Shown here one piece after another: positions 15,981 to 24,300 of a stretch of 64,000 nt of DNA. The notes below the pieces were generated by a model. It saw only the letters and a program-made list of their open reading frames with translations, had not been told where the DNA came from and searched no databases. The stretch comes from Christiangramia aestuarii. Lineage in GTDB: Bacteria; Bacteroidota; Bacteroidia; Flavobacteriales; Flavobacteriaceae. The DNA lies in contig NZ_VJVW01000006.1 of assembly GCF_009735585.1 (NCBI RefSeq), forward strand, positions 62,001 to 126,000. The letters run 5' to 3'. Within the stretch, counting starts at the first letter, position 1. Each line of letters starts with the position of its first letter. A program made the position numbers and the translations under genes.

Positions 15981-18707
15981 TCAGTTATTCCTGATCGCTG
16001 CCTGTGCCGAGGCAATTCGTGCAATAGGCACCCGGAAGGGCGAACAGCTCACATAGTCCATCCCCGCCTTATAGCAGAATTCTATGGAAGAGGGTTCACC
16101 TCCATGTTCCCCGCAGATCCCGATCTTAAGCCCGGGCTTGGTTTTCCTGCCATTTTCAATTCCAATCCTTATCAATTGACCTACTCCCTCCTGGTCTATA
16201 GCTTCGAAAGGATCCCCGGCCAGGATTCCTTTTTCATAATAGACCGGCAGGAACTTACCTATATCATCCCGGGAAAATCCGTATACCATCTGGGTTAGGT
16301 CATTTGTCCCAAAGGAGAAGAATTCGGCATGTTTCGCGATCTCGGCAGCGGTAAGGGCCGCCCTGGGCACCTCGATCATGGTACCTATCTGGAATTCTAC
16401 CCTGCTTTCCCTCTCTGTAAAAACGGTTTCGGCGGTTTCCCTGATGATCTGCTCCTGCAGGATAAATTCACTTACAGTCCCTACCAGTGGGATCATGATC
16501 TCTGGTTTAACTTCAATTCCCTTTTCTTTAAGGTTCAATGCTGCTTCCAGAATCGCCCTGGCCTGCATTTCGGTGATTTCGGGATAGGTGTTACCCAGCC
16601 TGCATCCCCTGTGTCCCAGCATAGGGTTGAATTCCCTTAGCTCGTCCACTTTATTTTTCACCTGTTTTACAGAAATATGCATTTCGTTGGCCAGCTCCTT
16701 CTGTTGGGTGAGCTCATGGGGAACAAATTCATGCAACGGAGGATCCAGTAACCTGATGGTAACCGGCAGTCCCTGCATAGCCTCGAAAATACCTTCAAAA
16801 TCTGCTCTTTGCATAGGTAATAATTCCCGCAGAGCCCGTTTTCTTCCGTTAGGCGAATCTGCAAGTATCATTTCACGCATGGCTTTGATCCTTTCATGAC
16901 CAAAGAACATATGTTCGGTCCTGGTAAGACCAATTCCGGAGGCCCCGAAGTTTCTTGCCGCTTCAGCATCCTTAGGTGTATCGGCGTTGGTACGCACCTT
17001 CATCTTTGCGAACTGGTCTGAGATCTCAAGCAATTCAGCCAGGTCTTCGCTTAGCTCGGGTTCAACGGTGGCTACTTTTCCTTCCAGGATATTTCCAGTA
17101 CTTCCGTTAAGGGAGATCCAGTCTCCTTCGTGGTATACCTTGCCTCCGGCCCTCATCTCCCGGCTTTTATAATCTATGTTCAAAGATCCTGCTCCAGAGA
17201 CACAACATTTTCCCATTCCGCGTGCCACCACCGCCGCGTGAGAGGTCATTCCCCCACGTGCAGTAAGTATACCCCTGGCCAGATTCATCCCTTCAAGATC
17301 TTCTGGAGAGGTTTCGATACGAACCAGGATTGAATTCTTGAACTTATGAGCCTCATCTGCAAAGAACACGATCTGGCCGGTAGCGGCTCCCGGAGAGGCC
17401 GGAAGCCCCTGGGCAATTACATGGGCTTTACTTAATGCTGCCTTGTCAAAAACGGGATGAAGCAACTCATCCAGTTTCATGGGTTCAATACGCAGGATCG
17501 CTTCTTTTTCACTGATCTTGCCTTCCTTAAGCAGGTCTACGGCAATTTTGATCATGGCCGTACCGGTACGTTTCCCATCCCTGGTCTGTAGAATCCATAA
17601 CCTGCCTTCCTGAATGGTGAATTCCATATCCTGCATGTCCCGGTAATGATCTTCTATTTTCTGTTGGTACTCATCGAGTTCTCTATACAGGTCGGGCAGC
17701 AATTCCTCCAGCGAAGGATATACTTCCCGTCTTTCCTTTTCATCGACCCTGGCCAGTTCTGCCCAGCGCTGCGATCCCAGTTTGGTGATCTGCTGCGGAG
17801 TTCTAACCCCGGCCACCACGTCTTCACCCTGGGCATTCATAAGATATTCCCCGTTGAAAACATTTTCACCACTACCGGCATCACGGGTAAAGCAAACCCC
17901 TGTAGCTGAACTATCTCCCATATTTCCGAAGACCATGGCCTGGACGTTTACCGCCGTACCCCAGTCTGAAGGATATCCATGCATATTCCGGTAATAGACC
18001 GCCCTCTTCCCGTTCCAGCTGTCGAACACGGCCATAGTGGCATCCCAAAGCTGTTCCCAGGGATCTGCAGGGACGCTTTTCCCCGTTTTCTTTTTTACGA
18101 TCTCCTTGAAATCGCTCACCAGTTCCTTAAGGTCCTCGACACCAAATTCAGTATCCAGCTGAATATTACGTTTTTCCTTCAGCTTCTCTATGATCTCTTC
18201 GAAACCGTCATTTTCTTCCTTGGAATCGGGCTTCATTCCCAGTACCACGCTACCGTACATTTGAATAAAGCGCCGGTAGGAATCCCAGACAAATCTATCA
18301 TTACCGGTCTTCTTAATGAGACCGGCCACTACCTCGTCGTTCAAACCAAGGTTGAGTACCGTATCCATCATTCCAGGCATGGACTTTCTTGCGCCAGAAC
18401 GAACTGAAAGCAACAATGGATTCCCGGGATCTCCATATCTGGAGCCCATGATCTTTTCTACATGCTCCACTCCTTCCCTTACCTCGGGTCTCAGGATATC
18501 GATCAATTTTTCCTTGCCCAGCCGGTTGTATTCTGTACATACTTCAGTGGTGATCGTAAATCCCGGCGGAACCGGAATACCGATACGGCTCATCTCGGCG
18601 AGGTTGGCTCCTTTTCCGCCCAAGAGGTTTTTCATATCCTTGCTGCCGTCGGCTGTTCTATTCCCAAATCTAAAGATCCGGGCCTTGGTGGTTACTGCTG
18701 CTTCCAT
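15981..18707 (-). CDS. ppdK: Pyruvate, phosphate dikinase
   Basis: This 908-aa cytoplasmic enzyme interconverts pyruvate + ATP + phosphate with phosphoenolpyruvate + AMP + diphosphate. The N-terminal ATP-grasp domain shows GGKGANLAEM at 30-39; the swivelling phosphohistidine domain shows GGMTSH490-AAVVARGMGK, with His490 the phosphorylated residue; the C-terminal PEP/pyruvate barrel shows MIPLVG, GTNDLTQMVYGFSRDD and ICGEHGG. Full length matches the family (870-910 aa). It may serve gluconeogenesis or PPi-linked glycolysis. It is monocistronic, divergent from the PAP2 genes across a 328-bp region. Confidence 0.97.
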   Translation of the reverse strand: MEAAVTTKARIFRFGNRTADGSKDMKNLLGGKGANLAEMSRIGIPVPPGFTITTEVCTEYNRLGKEKLIDILRPEVREGVEHVEKIMGSRYGDPGNPLLLSVRSGARKSMPGMMDTVLNLGLNDEVVAGLIKKTGNDRFVWDSYRRFIQMYGSVVLGMKPDSKEENDGFEEIIEKLKEKRNIQLDTEFGVEDLKELVSDFKEIVKKKTGKSVPADPWEQLWDATMAVFDSWNGKRAVYYRNMHGYPSDWGTAVNVQAMVFGNMGDSSATGVCFTRDAGSGENVFNGEYLMNAQGEDVVAGVRTPQQITKLGSQRWAELARVDEKERREVYPSLEELLPDLYRELDEYQQKIEDHYRDMQDMEFTIQEGRLWILQTRDGKRTGTAMIKIAVDLLKEGKISEKEAILRIEPMKLDELLHPVFDKAALSKAHVIAQGLPASPGAATGQIVFFADEAHKFKNSILVRIETSPEDLEGMNLARGILTARGGMTSHAAVVARGMGKCCVSGAGSLNIDYKSREMRAGGKVYHEGDWISLNGSTGNILEGKVATVEPELSEDLAELLEISDQFAKMKVRTNADTPKDAEAARNFGASGIGLTRTEHMFFGHERIKAMREMILADSPNGRKRALRELLPMQRADFEGIFEAMQGLPVTIRLLDPPLHEFVPHELTQQKELANEMHISVKQVKNKVDELREFNPMLGHRGCRLGNTYPEITEMQARAILEAALNLKEKGIEVKPEIMIPLVGTVSEFILQEQIIRETAETVFTERESRVEFQIGTMIEVPRAALTAAEIAKHAEFFSFGTNDLTQMVYGFSRDDIGKFLPVYYEKGILAGDPFEAIDQEGVGQLIRIGIENGRKTKPGLKIGICGEHGGEPSSIEFCYKAGMDYVSCSPFRVPIARIASAQAAIRNN

Positions 18708-19035
18708 AATTCAAATCTTTTAAATGAAACGAGATTATTCTGCATGAAATTAGGCAAGAAAACCAGCAATAAGTATGACTAAAATCAGCTAAGCGGGTCT
18801 TTTTGAAGACTGAAAATGAAACAGGTAGAATTATTGTCTTAAAACTACACACCTGAGGCAATGCCTTATGAAAAGAGGAATTTTAGATGCAGTTTTTAAG
18901 ACTTAACCGGATTTCCTTCTCATTCTTTAAAATTTATTTAGGAAACCTGAGGTTTTAAAATTTTACATTTGAAAGAGCATACCAACAGCTAAAATTTGTC
19001 TTTTTCATACCTAAAATACCGAAAACCTACTCCCA
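18708..19035. other. 328-bp divergent intergenic region, ppdK / PAP2
   Basis: It must hold the promoters for ppdK (minus) and the PAP2 pair (plus). For the plus side there is a consensus -7 element TACATTTG at 18964-18971 but no TTG at the right spacing upstream. For ppdK I see no convincing pair. No small ORF or RNA is evident. Confidence 0.5.
18964..18971 (+). promoter_or_regulatory. Candidate -7 promoter element for PAP2 genes
   Basis: TACATTTG fits the Bacteroidota -7 consensus TAnnTTTG, 65 nt before the start codon at 19036. No matching -33 element is seen. Confidence 0.35.
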
Positions 19036-19617
19036 ATGCTAAATTATAGCTCGCCCAAATGGGCTTTGATAATAGGCTTCTGGCTTATCTCCTGCCAGGT
19101 CCTTCTTGCACAGGATACCAGTGAGACCCCACCGGAAGTTGGCACCACCCAGAAGATCGGGGACGTGATACTTTTTTCATTACCGGCCGCAACCCTGGCC
19201 TCCACTTTTATTGTTGAAGATGCTAAACCCAATGGAGCCTGGCAGTTTACCAAGGGTCTATTGCTAACGGTAGGAGTTACCTACGGGCTCAAATTCGGCA
19301 TCAATAAACCCAGGCCAGATATGAGTAATGATAACTCGTTTCCCTCAGGGCATACCTCAACGGTCTTTCACAGCGCCGGATTTGTCCATCGCAGGTATGG
19401 TTTTAAATACAGCATGCCGGCCTACGCTCTTGCCGGTTTTACCGCTGCCAGCCGGATAGATTCAGAAAAACATGATATCCTGGATGTGATTGCCGGTGCA
19501 GCAATTGGTTTGGGCAGCAACCTGCTTTTCACTACCGAATACCAGCAAGAACATATGCAACTCAGCTTCAGTAGTGGAGATGGCAGTTATTTGCTGGGTT
19601 ATACCTATAGCTTTTGA
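19036..19617 (+). CDS. Exported PAP2-family phosphatase
   Basis: This 193-aa protein has an N-terminal signal or anchor (ending VLLAQ) and the three phosphatidic-acid-phosphatase type 2 motifs: K-F-G-I-N-K-P-R-P, F-P-S-G-H-T, and S-R-x5-H-D-I-L-D-V-I-A-G. The catalytic His of motif 3 and the His of PSGH are present. The chain is periplasmic with few membrane spans, as in short PAP2 proteins acting on lipid or undecaprenyl diphosphates or soluble phosphates. It is followed 3 nt later by a second PAP2 gene of a different, polytopic type. Confidence 0.9.
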   Translation: MLNYSSPKWALIIGFWLISCQVLLAQDTSETPPEVGTTQKIGDVILFSLPAATLASTFIVEDAKPNGAWQFTKGLLLTVGVTYGLKFGINKPRPDMSNDNSFPSGHTSTVFHSAGFVHRRYGFKYSMPAYALAGFTAASRIDSEKHDILDVIAGAAIGLGSNLLFTTEYQQEHMQLSFSSGDGSYLLGYTYSF

Positions 19618-19620
19618 CAG

Positions 19621-20349
19621 ATGAGAAAGTCCTTAATTGATTTCATATCGAATATCAGGAATTTTTTAATCAGAAAATTCAAAGCCTACGATCATAAACT
19701 GCCATATATCATCATCGTTCTAATCGCGCTTATTGTTGTGGTTACAAGCATCAATCTTTTTGTAGAGCTTACCGATACTTTAAAAACAGAGATGCTGGCA
19801 GAGATCGATGATAAGATCACCAGTTACGTACTATCATTCCGTAGCCCGGGACTTACAAATTTTTTTATCTTCATGACAAGGCTGGGCGATTTTTACGGTT
19901 ATCTGGCGGTTCTCATCGGCTATTCCCTGGTTTCCCGCCTGATCTTTAAAAGATGGAAATACGTCTTACAATCCAGCCTGGTACTTATCCTGGCTTCAGC
20001 CTCCAACATGATGTTGAAACGTTTTATAAACAGGGCAAGGCCGGGAATAGAGCATATGGTTTCTGTAGAGACGCTGAGCTATCCCAGCGGGCATGCGATG
20101 AGCGCCATGGCCTTTTACGGGTTTCTAATTTACCTGTGCACAAAATTCAGGATAAATAAATTCCTGAAAGCGGGGCTTATCGGGCTGCTGGTCTTTATCA
20201 TCCTCAGCATCGGCATAAGCAGGATCTACCTGGGAGTGCATTTTCCTTCAGATATAGCGGGAGGTTATATTGCCGGCCTTTTCTGGGTGGTCTTTTGTAT
20301 ACTTATATTCAACCTTATTGAAATTTTCAGAAGGGATCCACAAACTTAA
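19621..20349 (+). CDS. Integral membrane PAP2-family phosphatase
   Basis: This 242-aa protein has about six transmembrane helices with the PAP2 signature in order: KRFINRARP, YPSGHAMS and SRIYLGVHFPSDIAGG. The arrangement resembles undecaprenyl-diphosphate or phosphatidylglycerophosphate phosphatases, acting at the outer face of the inner membrane. It is co-transcribed with the exported PAP2 protein upstream (3 nt apart) and is followed by a bidirectional terminator. The precise lipid substrate is not deducible. Confidence 0.92.
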   Translation: MRKSLIDFISNIRNFLIRKFKAYDHKLPYIIIVLIALIVVVTSINLFVELTDTLKTEMLAEIDDKITSYVLSFRSPGLTNFFIFMTRLGDFYGYLAVLIGYSLVSRLIFKRWKYVLQSSLVLILASASNMMLKRFINRARPGIEHMVSVETLSYPSGHAMSAMAFYGFLIYLCTKFRINKFLKAGLIGLLVFIILSIGISRIYLGVHFPSDIAGGYIAGLFWVVFCILIFNLIEIFRRDPQT

Positions 20350-20364
20350 TTCTGCCAAAAAAAT

Positions 20365-20395
20365 AAACCTGCAGATCAAAGGACCTGCAGGTTTT
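20365..20395. terminator. Bidirectional terminator between PAP2 gene and tRNA-Arg
   Basis: AAACCTGCAG (20365-20374) pairs perfectly with CTGCAGGTTT (20385-20394). The plus strand continues TTTT; the minus strand continues TTTATTTTTTT, so it serves both the PAP2 operon and the tRNA. Confidence 0.8.
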
Positions 20396-20399
20396 AACG

Positions 20400-20471
20400 T
20401 AGCCTCACCAGGAATCGAACCTGGATCTAAAGTTTAGGAAACTTCTATTCTATCCATTGAACTATGAGGCC
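20400..20471 (-). tRNA. tRNA-Arg (anticodon CCT)
   Basis: On the minus strand the 72-nt sequence folds as a cloverleaf: acceptor GGCCTCA with TGAGGCT (first pair G-U), T8-A9, D arm GTTC/GAAT, anticodon stem GAAGT/ACTTT with loop TTCCTAA, and T arm CCAGG-TTCGATT-CCTGG. The anticodon CCT at the usual loop place reads AGG. The discriminator is A and CCA is not encoded. A terminator follows directly. Confidence 0.93.
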
Positions 20472-20585
20472 AGCTGCCACAAAAGTAATCTCTTTATTGA
20501 AAAAATAAAAAGCCTGGTGAAAAACTTTAATTTTTCCAATCGGGGCACAAATCCTATCTTTCCTTTGTCTAAAATAAGTGAACCT

Positions 20586-20885
20586 ATGAAATTTTTTTCT
20601 GCCATTGGGATCTTCCTGCTGTTAGCCGTCCAATCCAGTTGCGGGTCCTTAAACCCCGAAAAATCAAAGCAGTATTCCGGTATCATAAAACCCGCGGGAA
20701 TCACCACTTACCAGTACGGAACCCACAGGCTGGAAACTAAGGGAGCTTTTTACGCGCTTAGAAGCGATAGCATAGATCTTGAACAATACGAAGATCAAAA
20801 AGTGAAGATCACGGCTACCCGCATAAAAGGATATCCTGTAGATGGCGGGCCTGTATTTTTAGAGGTAACAAAAGTTAAAAATTAA
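20586..20885 (+). CDS. Small putative lipoprotein
   Basis: Read from the ATG at 20586 this encodes 99 aa. A longer open frame back to 20457 runs into the tRNA and is rejected. A hydrophobic N terminus (IGIFLLLAVQSSC) ends with a likely lipidated Cys19, though the residue at -3 (Gln) is not ideal for a lipobox. The mature part (YSGIIKPAGITTYQYGTH, YEDQKVKITATRIKGYPV) looks like a small OB-fold or beta domain found in short Bacteroidota lipoproteins. No function is assigned. Confidence 0.75.
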   Translation: MKFFSAIGIFLLLAVQSSCGSLNPEKSKQYSGIIKPAGITTYQYGTHRLETKGAFYALRSDSIDLEQYEDQKVKITATRIKGYPVDGGPVFLEVTKVKN

Positions 20886-20950
20886 ATGCTGTAAGCCAAT
20901 CCTTGCTAAAAAGCCTTTTCCGCTCTAATTTCACCTGAAAAACAAGTATT

Positions 20951-21637
20951 TTGAAAAAATTATTCCTTGTCCTGTTCCTATGCTTTTTTTCCCATTTTAA
21001 TTCCCACGCCCAGGTGGACGAGGACCAGTTAGGTGCCTGGTACATGTATATCTGGAACACCGAATTTGGAGAATCAAAATTCGGATTACAGGGAGACGCT
21101 CAATATCGAAACTGGAACGTCCTGGGTGACCTGGAACAGCTTCTCCTTCGTGCTGGATTTACCTACAGCCCTAATTCCAGTATTAAGCTTACTTTAGGCT
21201 ATGCCAATATCACCTCGGGCAGTTTCGGCGATTCCAACGACACCTCTTCTGAAAACAGGATCTACCAGGAAGCTCTGCTTCCGCATAAGATAGCAAACAG
21301 GATCTACCTAAAACACAGGTTCAGATATGAGCAGCGATGGGTAGAAGACCAGGATTTCAGGACCCGGTACCGCTATAATCTTTTTCTGAATATTCCCCTT
21401 AATCAGCCAGATCTCAACAAGAACTCTATCTATCTCGCCCTGTACAACGAGATTTTCATTAATGGGCAAAAGGATGTTGGGAACGGCAGGGTTGAGCTTT
21501 TTGACCGTAACCGTTTTTATGCTGCCCTGGGCTATGCCATAAAAGACAATCTTAAAGTCCAGGCCGGTTACATGGAGCAAAGTACCAACGATATTAGCAA
21601 GGGACAGCTGCAGCTGAGCCTTCACCATAGCTTCTAG
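20951..21637 (+). CDS. DUF2490-family outer-membrane protein
   Basis: This 228-aa protein starts at a TTG, which directly precedes a good signal peptide (KKLFLVLFLCFFSHF, ending NSHAQ). The mature start QLGAWYMYIWN followed by GLQGDAQYRNWN and LLLRAGFTY is characteristic of DUF2490, a family of predicted barrels about 200-240 aa long. The ending LQLSLHHSF carries a terminal aromatic as in outer-membrane barrels. Its role is unknown. It is preceded by a small lipoprotein and followed by a DUF1028 protein. Confidence 0.82.
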   Translation: MKKLFLVLFLCFFSHFNSHAQVDEDQLGAWYMYIWNTEFGESKFGLQGDAQYRNWNVLGDLEQLLLRAGFTYSPNSSIKLTLGYANITSGSFGDSNDTSSENRIYQEALLPHKIANRIYLKHRFRYEQRWVEDQDFRTRYRYNLFLNIPLNQPDLNKNSIYLALYNEIFINGQKDVGNGRVELFDRNRFYAALGYAIKDNLKVQAGYMEQSTNDISKGQLQLSLHHSF

Positions 21638-21682
21638 GATAAGCAGGCTTTTAGTATCTTTAGAAAAATTACAAAACCAGTT

Positions 21683-22669
21683 ATGAAAAAACTATTACTT
21701 CTTACCTGTCTCCTATTTTCTGCGGGACTTAGCTCTCAGAACATTAAAGGTCTTTCCAAAGACGCTTTTGCGCATACCTATTCTATAGTTGCCAGGGATA
21801 CTATCACCGGGGAAATGGCGGTGGGCGTGCAGAGCCACTGGTTTTCGGTGGGCTCCATTGTTTCCTGGGGTAAGGCCGGGGTTGGAGTGGTGGCCACCCA
21901 GTCTTTTGTGAATCCCGCTTATGGGCCCGAAGGCCTGGAGCTAATGGCAAATGGTATTTCAGCAGAACAGGCGCTCACCAGGCTTGTGGAAAAAGATGAA
22001 GGCCGAGCCTATCGACAGGTCGCTTTCCTGGATGCCAACGGAAATGTTTCCGGTTTCACCGGGGAAAAATGCGTAGAGGCTGCTGAAGACCTACAAGGAA
22101 AGAATTTTTCGGTACAGGCCAATATGATGCTTAACGATGAAGTAATACCGGCAATGGCCGAGGCTTTTGTAAGATATTCAGATTATCCCCTGCCCGAAAG
22201 GGTTGTTGAAGCATTGAAAGCTGCCCAGGAAGCAGGCGGCGATATAAGAGGCAAACAATCTGCTGCCTTGATCGTAGTGGGACCAGAAAGGACCGACAAG
22301 AGCTGGGAGGAAAAAAAGATCGACCTGCGGGTAGACGACCATAAAACTCCTATCAGGGAACTTGAGCGTTTACTGAAGGTTCACCGTGCCTACGAGCATA
22401 TGAACAAGGGAGACCTTGCCGTAGAAGAAGGAAATATGCAAAAAGCCCTGAAGGAATACGGGGCGGCAGAAAAGATGTTCCCGGAAAATCTGGAAATGAA
22501 GTACTGGAAAGCCGTAGCCCTGGCCAATAGCGGAAGGCTGGAAGAGGCCAAACCAATCTTTAAAAAAGTATTTTCAGAAGATGAGAACTGGAGAGAGATG
22601 ACCACCAGGCTTCCGGCCTCCGGCATCCTTACTGTTTCTGATGAAGAACTTCAGGCAATAATAGAATAA
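21683..22669 (+). CDS. Exported DUF1028 protein (Ntn-hydrolase-like) with C-terminal TPR
   Basis: This 328-aa protein has a signal peptide (ending AGLSSQ). The DUF1028 domain covers residues about 28-225, with HTYSIVARDTITGEMAVGVQ, WGKAGVGVVATQSFVN and the segment VSGFTGEKC. The fold is related to Ntn hydrolases, though activity in the family is little studied. Residues about 235-325 form tetratricopeptide repeats (NKGDLAVEEGNMQKALKEYG). A periplasmic hydrolase with a protein-interaction tail is inferred. Confidence 0.87.
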   Translation: MKKLLLLTCLLFSAGLSSQNIKGLSKDAFAHTYSIVARDTITGEMAVGVQSHWFSVGSIVSWGKAGVGVVATQSFVNPAYGPEGLELMANGISAEQALTRLVEKDEGRAYRQVAFLDANGNVSGFTGEKCVEAAEDLQGKNFSVQANMMLNDEVIPAMAEAFVRYSDYPLPERVVEALKAAQEAGGDIRGKQSAALIVVGPERTDKSWEEKKIDLRVDDHKTPIRELERLLKVHRAYEHMNKGDLAVEEGNMQKALKEYGAAEKMFPENLEMKYWKAVALANSGRLEEAKPIFKKVFSEDENWREMTTRLPASGILTVSDEELQAIIE

Positions 22670-22702
22670 TTTGAATATATTTACCAGTCTAATCCTCTTA
22701 CT

Positions 22703-23065
22703 ATGAAAAGATTATATAGAACTCCAATAATATTAGCTTGCCTTCTATCCATCCTGGTATTTTCCTGCAAGGAAGAAGATAAAAGCACTGAAAAGGAAGA
22801 AGCTACCGCTCAGACAGCTTCAGCCGAAGAAATGAAAAAGAACATGGAAAAGAGCAGCGATCTAAAATACAACCCCGAACACGGGGAAGCAGGCCATCGC
22901 TGTGACCTTCCGGTAGGAGCACCACTGGACCAGGCAAATGCCTCAACTACTCCAGAGATGACCAGCTCGCCGGTAAGGCTCCAGAGCGCTACACCAAGGA
23001 TAAATCCTCCTCATGGGGAGCCGGGACATGATTGCAGTGTTGCCGTTGGTGCCGAACTCAACTAG
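22703..23065 (+). CDS. Small lipoprotein with duplicated HGxxGHxC motif
   Basis: This 120-aa protein has a lipoprotein signal (L-V-F-S-C, Cys22), a charged linker, and then two copies of a 20-residue unit at 57-76 and 101-120. The first copy contains HGEAGHRCDLPVGAPL and the second HGEPGHDCSVAVGAEL; each keeps two His, one Cys and V-G-A. The His/Cys spacing suggests metal or haem binding or a redox role, which is inference. I have seen this unit at the ends of uncharacterised Bacteroidota proteins but know no function. It is probably co-oriented with the DUF1028 gene (33-nt gap). Confidence 0.8.
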   Translation: MKRLYRTPIILACLLSILVFSCKEEDKSTEKEEATAQTASAEEMKKNMEKSSDLKYNPEHGEAGHRCDLPVGAPLDQANASTTPEMTSSPVRLQSATPRINPPHGEPGHDCSVAVGAELN

Positions 23066-23125
23066 GGATAGCCCATTTTCAGGAACGAATAGAAATTAAA
23101 TTCGCCCTTTTGCGACCTAAACTGT

Positions 23126-24280
23126 ATGAGCGAAATAAATACCAATTTCTATTCAGACCTTGCCATTCACGACTCTTCCATAAGCGAGCTGATTGGTGAC
23201 CGCGAGAAATTTTGCAGGCTGCCCGATTCCTGGCATATCCTTGTGGCCGATATCCGGAACTCTACCCAGGCGGTTGCTGAAGGAAAACACAACAATGTGA
23301 ACCTGGTCGCTACCGGTTGCGTGATCGCCATTCTCAACCTCGCAGAAAGCAATAATATCAACGTCCCCTTCTTTTTTGGAGGTGATGGCGCTGTATTTCT
23401 GATTCCGGAAGAACTAAAAGACAATTCCCTGGCCGTACTAGAAAAACATAACCAGAACGCCAGGAAGAATTTCAATTTCAGCCTATCTATTGGCAGCTTT
23501 AGCATAGCAGATATTTACCGGGAGAACATAGGCCTACAGATCGCCAGGGTAAGGGTGAATAAAAATTTCAATATTCCGGTGATCCTGGGTACCGCCCTGC
23601 AGTATGCTGAAAACAGGATCAAGAACAATGATTATTCCCAGCAGATATCCACCAATGGAGCTCAGTTGGACCTCAGCGGAATGGAATGTAAATGGGACCG
23701 GATTAGACCACCTATGGAAGACCAGGAAGTGATTAGCCTTATAATTGAAGGCTGCGAGGAATCAGATTTTTCGCGGGTATATTCCAAGATCATGGCCGCG
23801 ATAGATGATATCTACGGCTCGGTTGGCCGAAGAAAACCTATTTCGGTAAAAAAATTAAAGATCAAAGCGGGACTGCACAGGATAAATGCGGAATTGAGGA
23901 CCAAGCTGGGAAGATGGAGCCTGCCGGCTTTCCTTAAAAGCTTTATGATCGCCAATTTCGGGGAACTTTACCTGAAAAACACGAAGGCTGGGATGACCTA
24001 CCTGCAGAAACTGGTTGAACTTTCAGACAATCTTAGCCTTGATGGCAGGATAAACACCGTAATTACGGGGAACAGTTCCCAGCGCAAAAAACTTACCGCA
24101 TACCTCGACAAACTGGAAAAATTACAGCTCATTAGATACGGGTACCACGTGAGCGAGGAAAGCATTATGTCCTGCTACGTTAAGGATACCAGTACAGACC
24201 AGCACGTTCATTTTATAGATGGCGGCGATGGTGGTTATACCAAGGCAGCCAACCACCTTAAATCTAAATACAAGGTTTAG
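23126..24280 (+). CDS. DUF3095 protein with class III nucleotide-cyclase-like motifs
   Basis: This 384-aa cytoplasmic protein matches DUF3095. Near the N terminus it has LVAD-I-R-N-S-T (Asp42) and, about 40 residues later, FFFGGDG (Asp87), in the positions of the two metal-binding aspartates of class III adenylyl/guanylyl cyclases and GGDEF-type domains. The second half (about 210-384) is helical and basic, resembling a DNA-binding or regulatory region. A nucleotide cyclase or degenerate nucleotide sensor is possible; substrate and activity are unknown. Confidence 0.82.
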   Translation: MSEINTNFYSDLAIHDSSISELIGDREKFCRLPDSWHILVADIRNSTQAVAEGKHNNVNLVATGCVIAILNLAESNNINVPFFFGGDGAVFLIPEELKDNSLAVLEKHNQNARKNFNFSLSIGSFSIADIYRENIGLQIARVRVNKNFNIPVILGTALQYAENRIKNNDYSQQISTNGAQLDLSGMECKWDRIRPPMEDQEVISLIIEGCEESDFSRVYSKIMAAIDDIYGSVGRRKPISVKKLKIKAGLHRINAELRTKLGRWSLPAFLKSFMIANFGELYLKNTKAGMTYLQKLVELSDNLSLDGRINTVITGNSSQRKKLTAYLDKLEKLQLIRYGYHVSEESIMSCYVKDTSTDQHVHFIDGGDGGYTKAANHLKSKYKV

Positions 24281-24300
24281 CTGCCTTAGTTAAAACTGAA

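Noticed and set aside
16329-18782. Several plus-strand reading frames opposite ppdK
   Set aside because: They are antisense to a highly conserved enzyme and show no protein-like composition or motifs.
20457-20585. N-terminal extension of the small lipoprotein across the tRNA
   Set aside because: It overlaps the tRNA-Arg gene; a signal peptide begins at the ATG at 20586.
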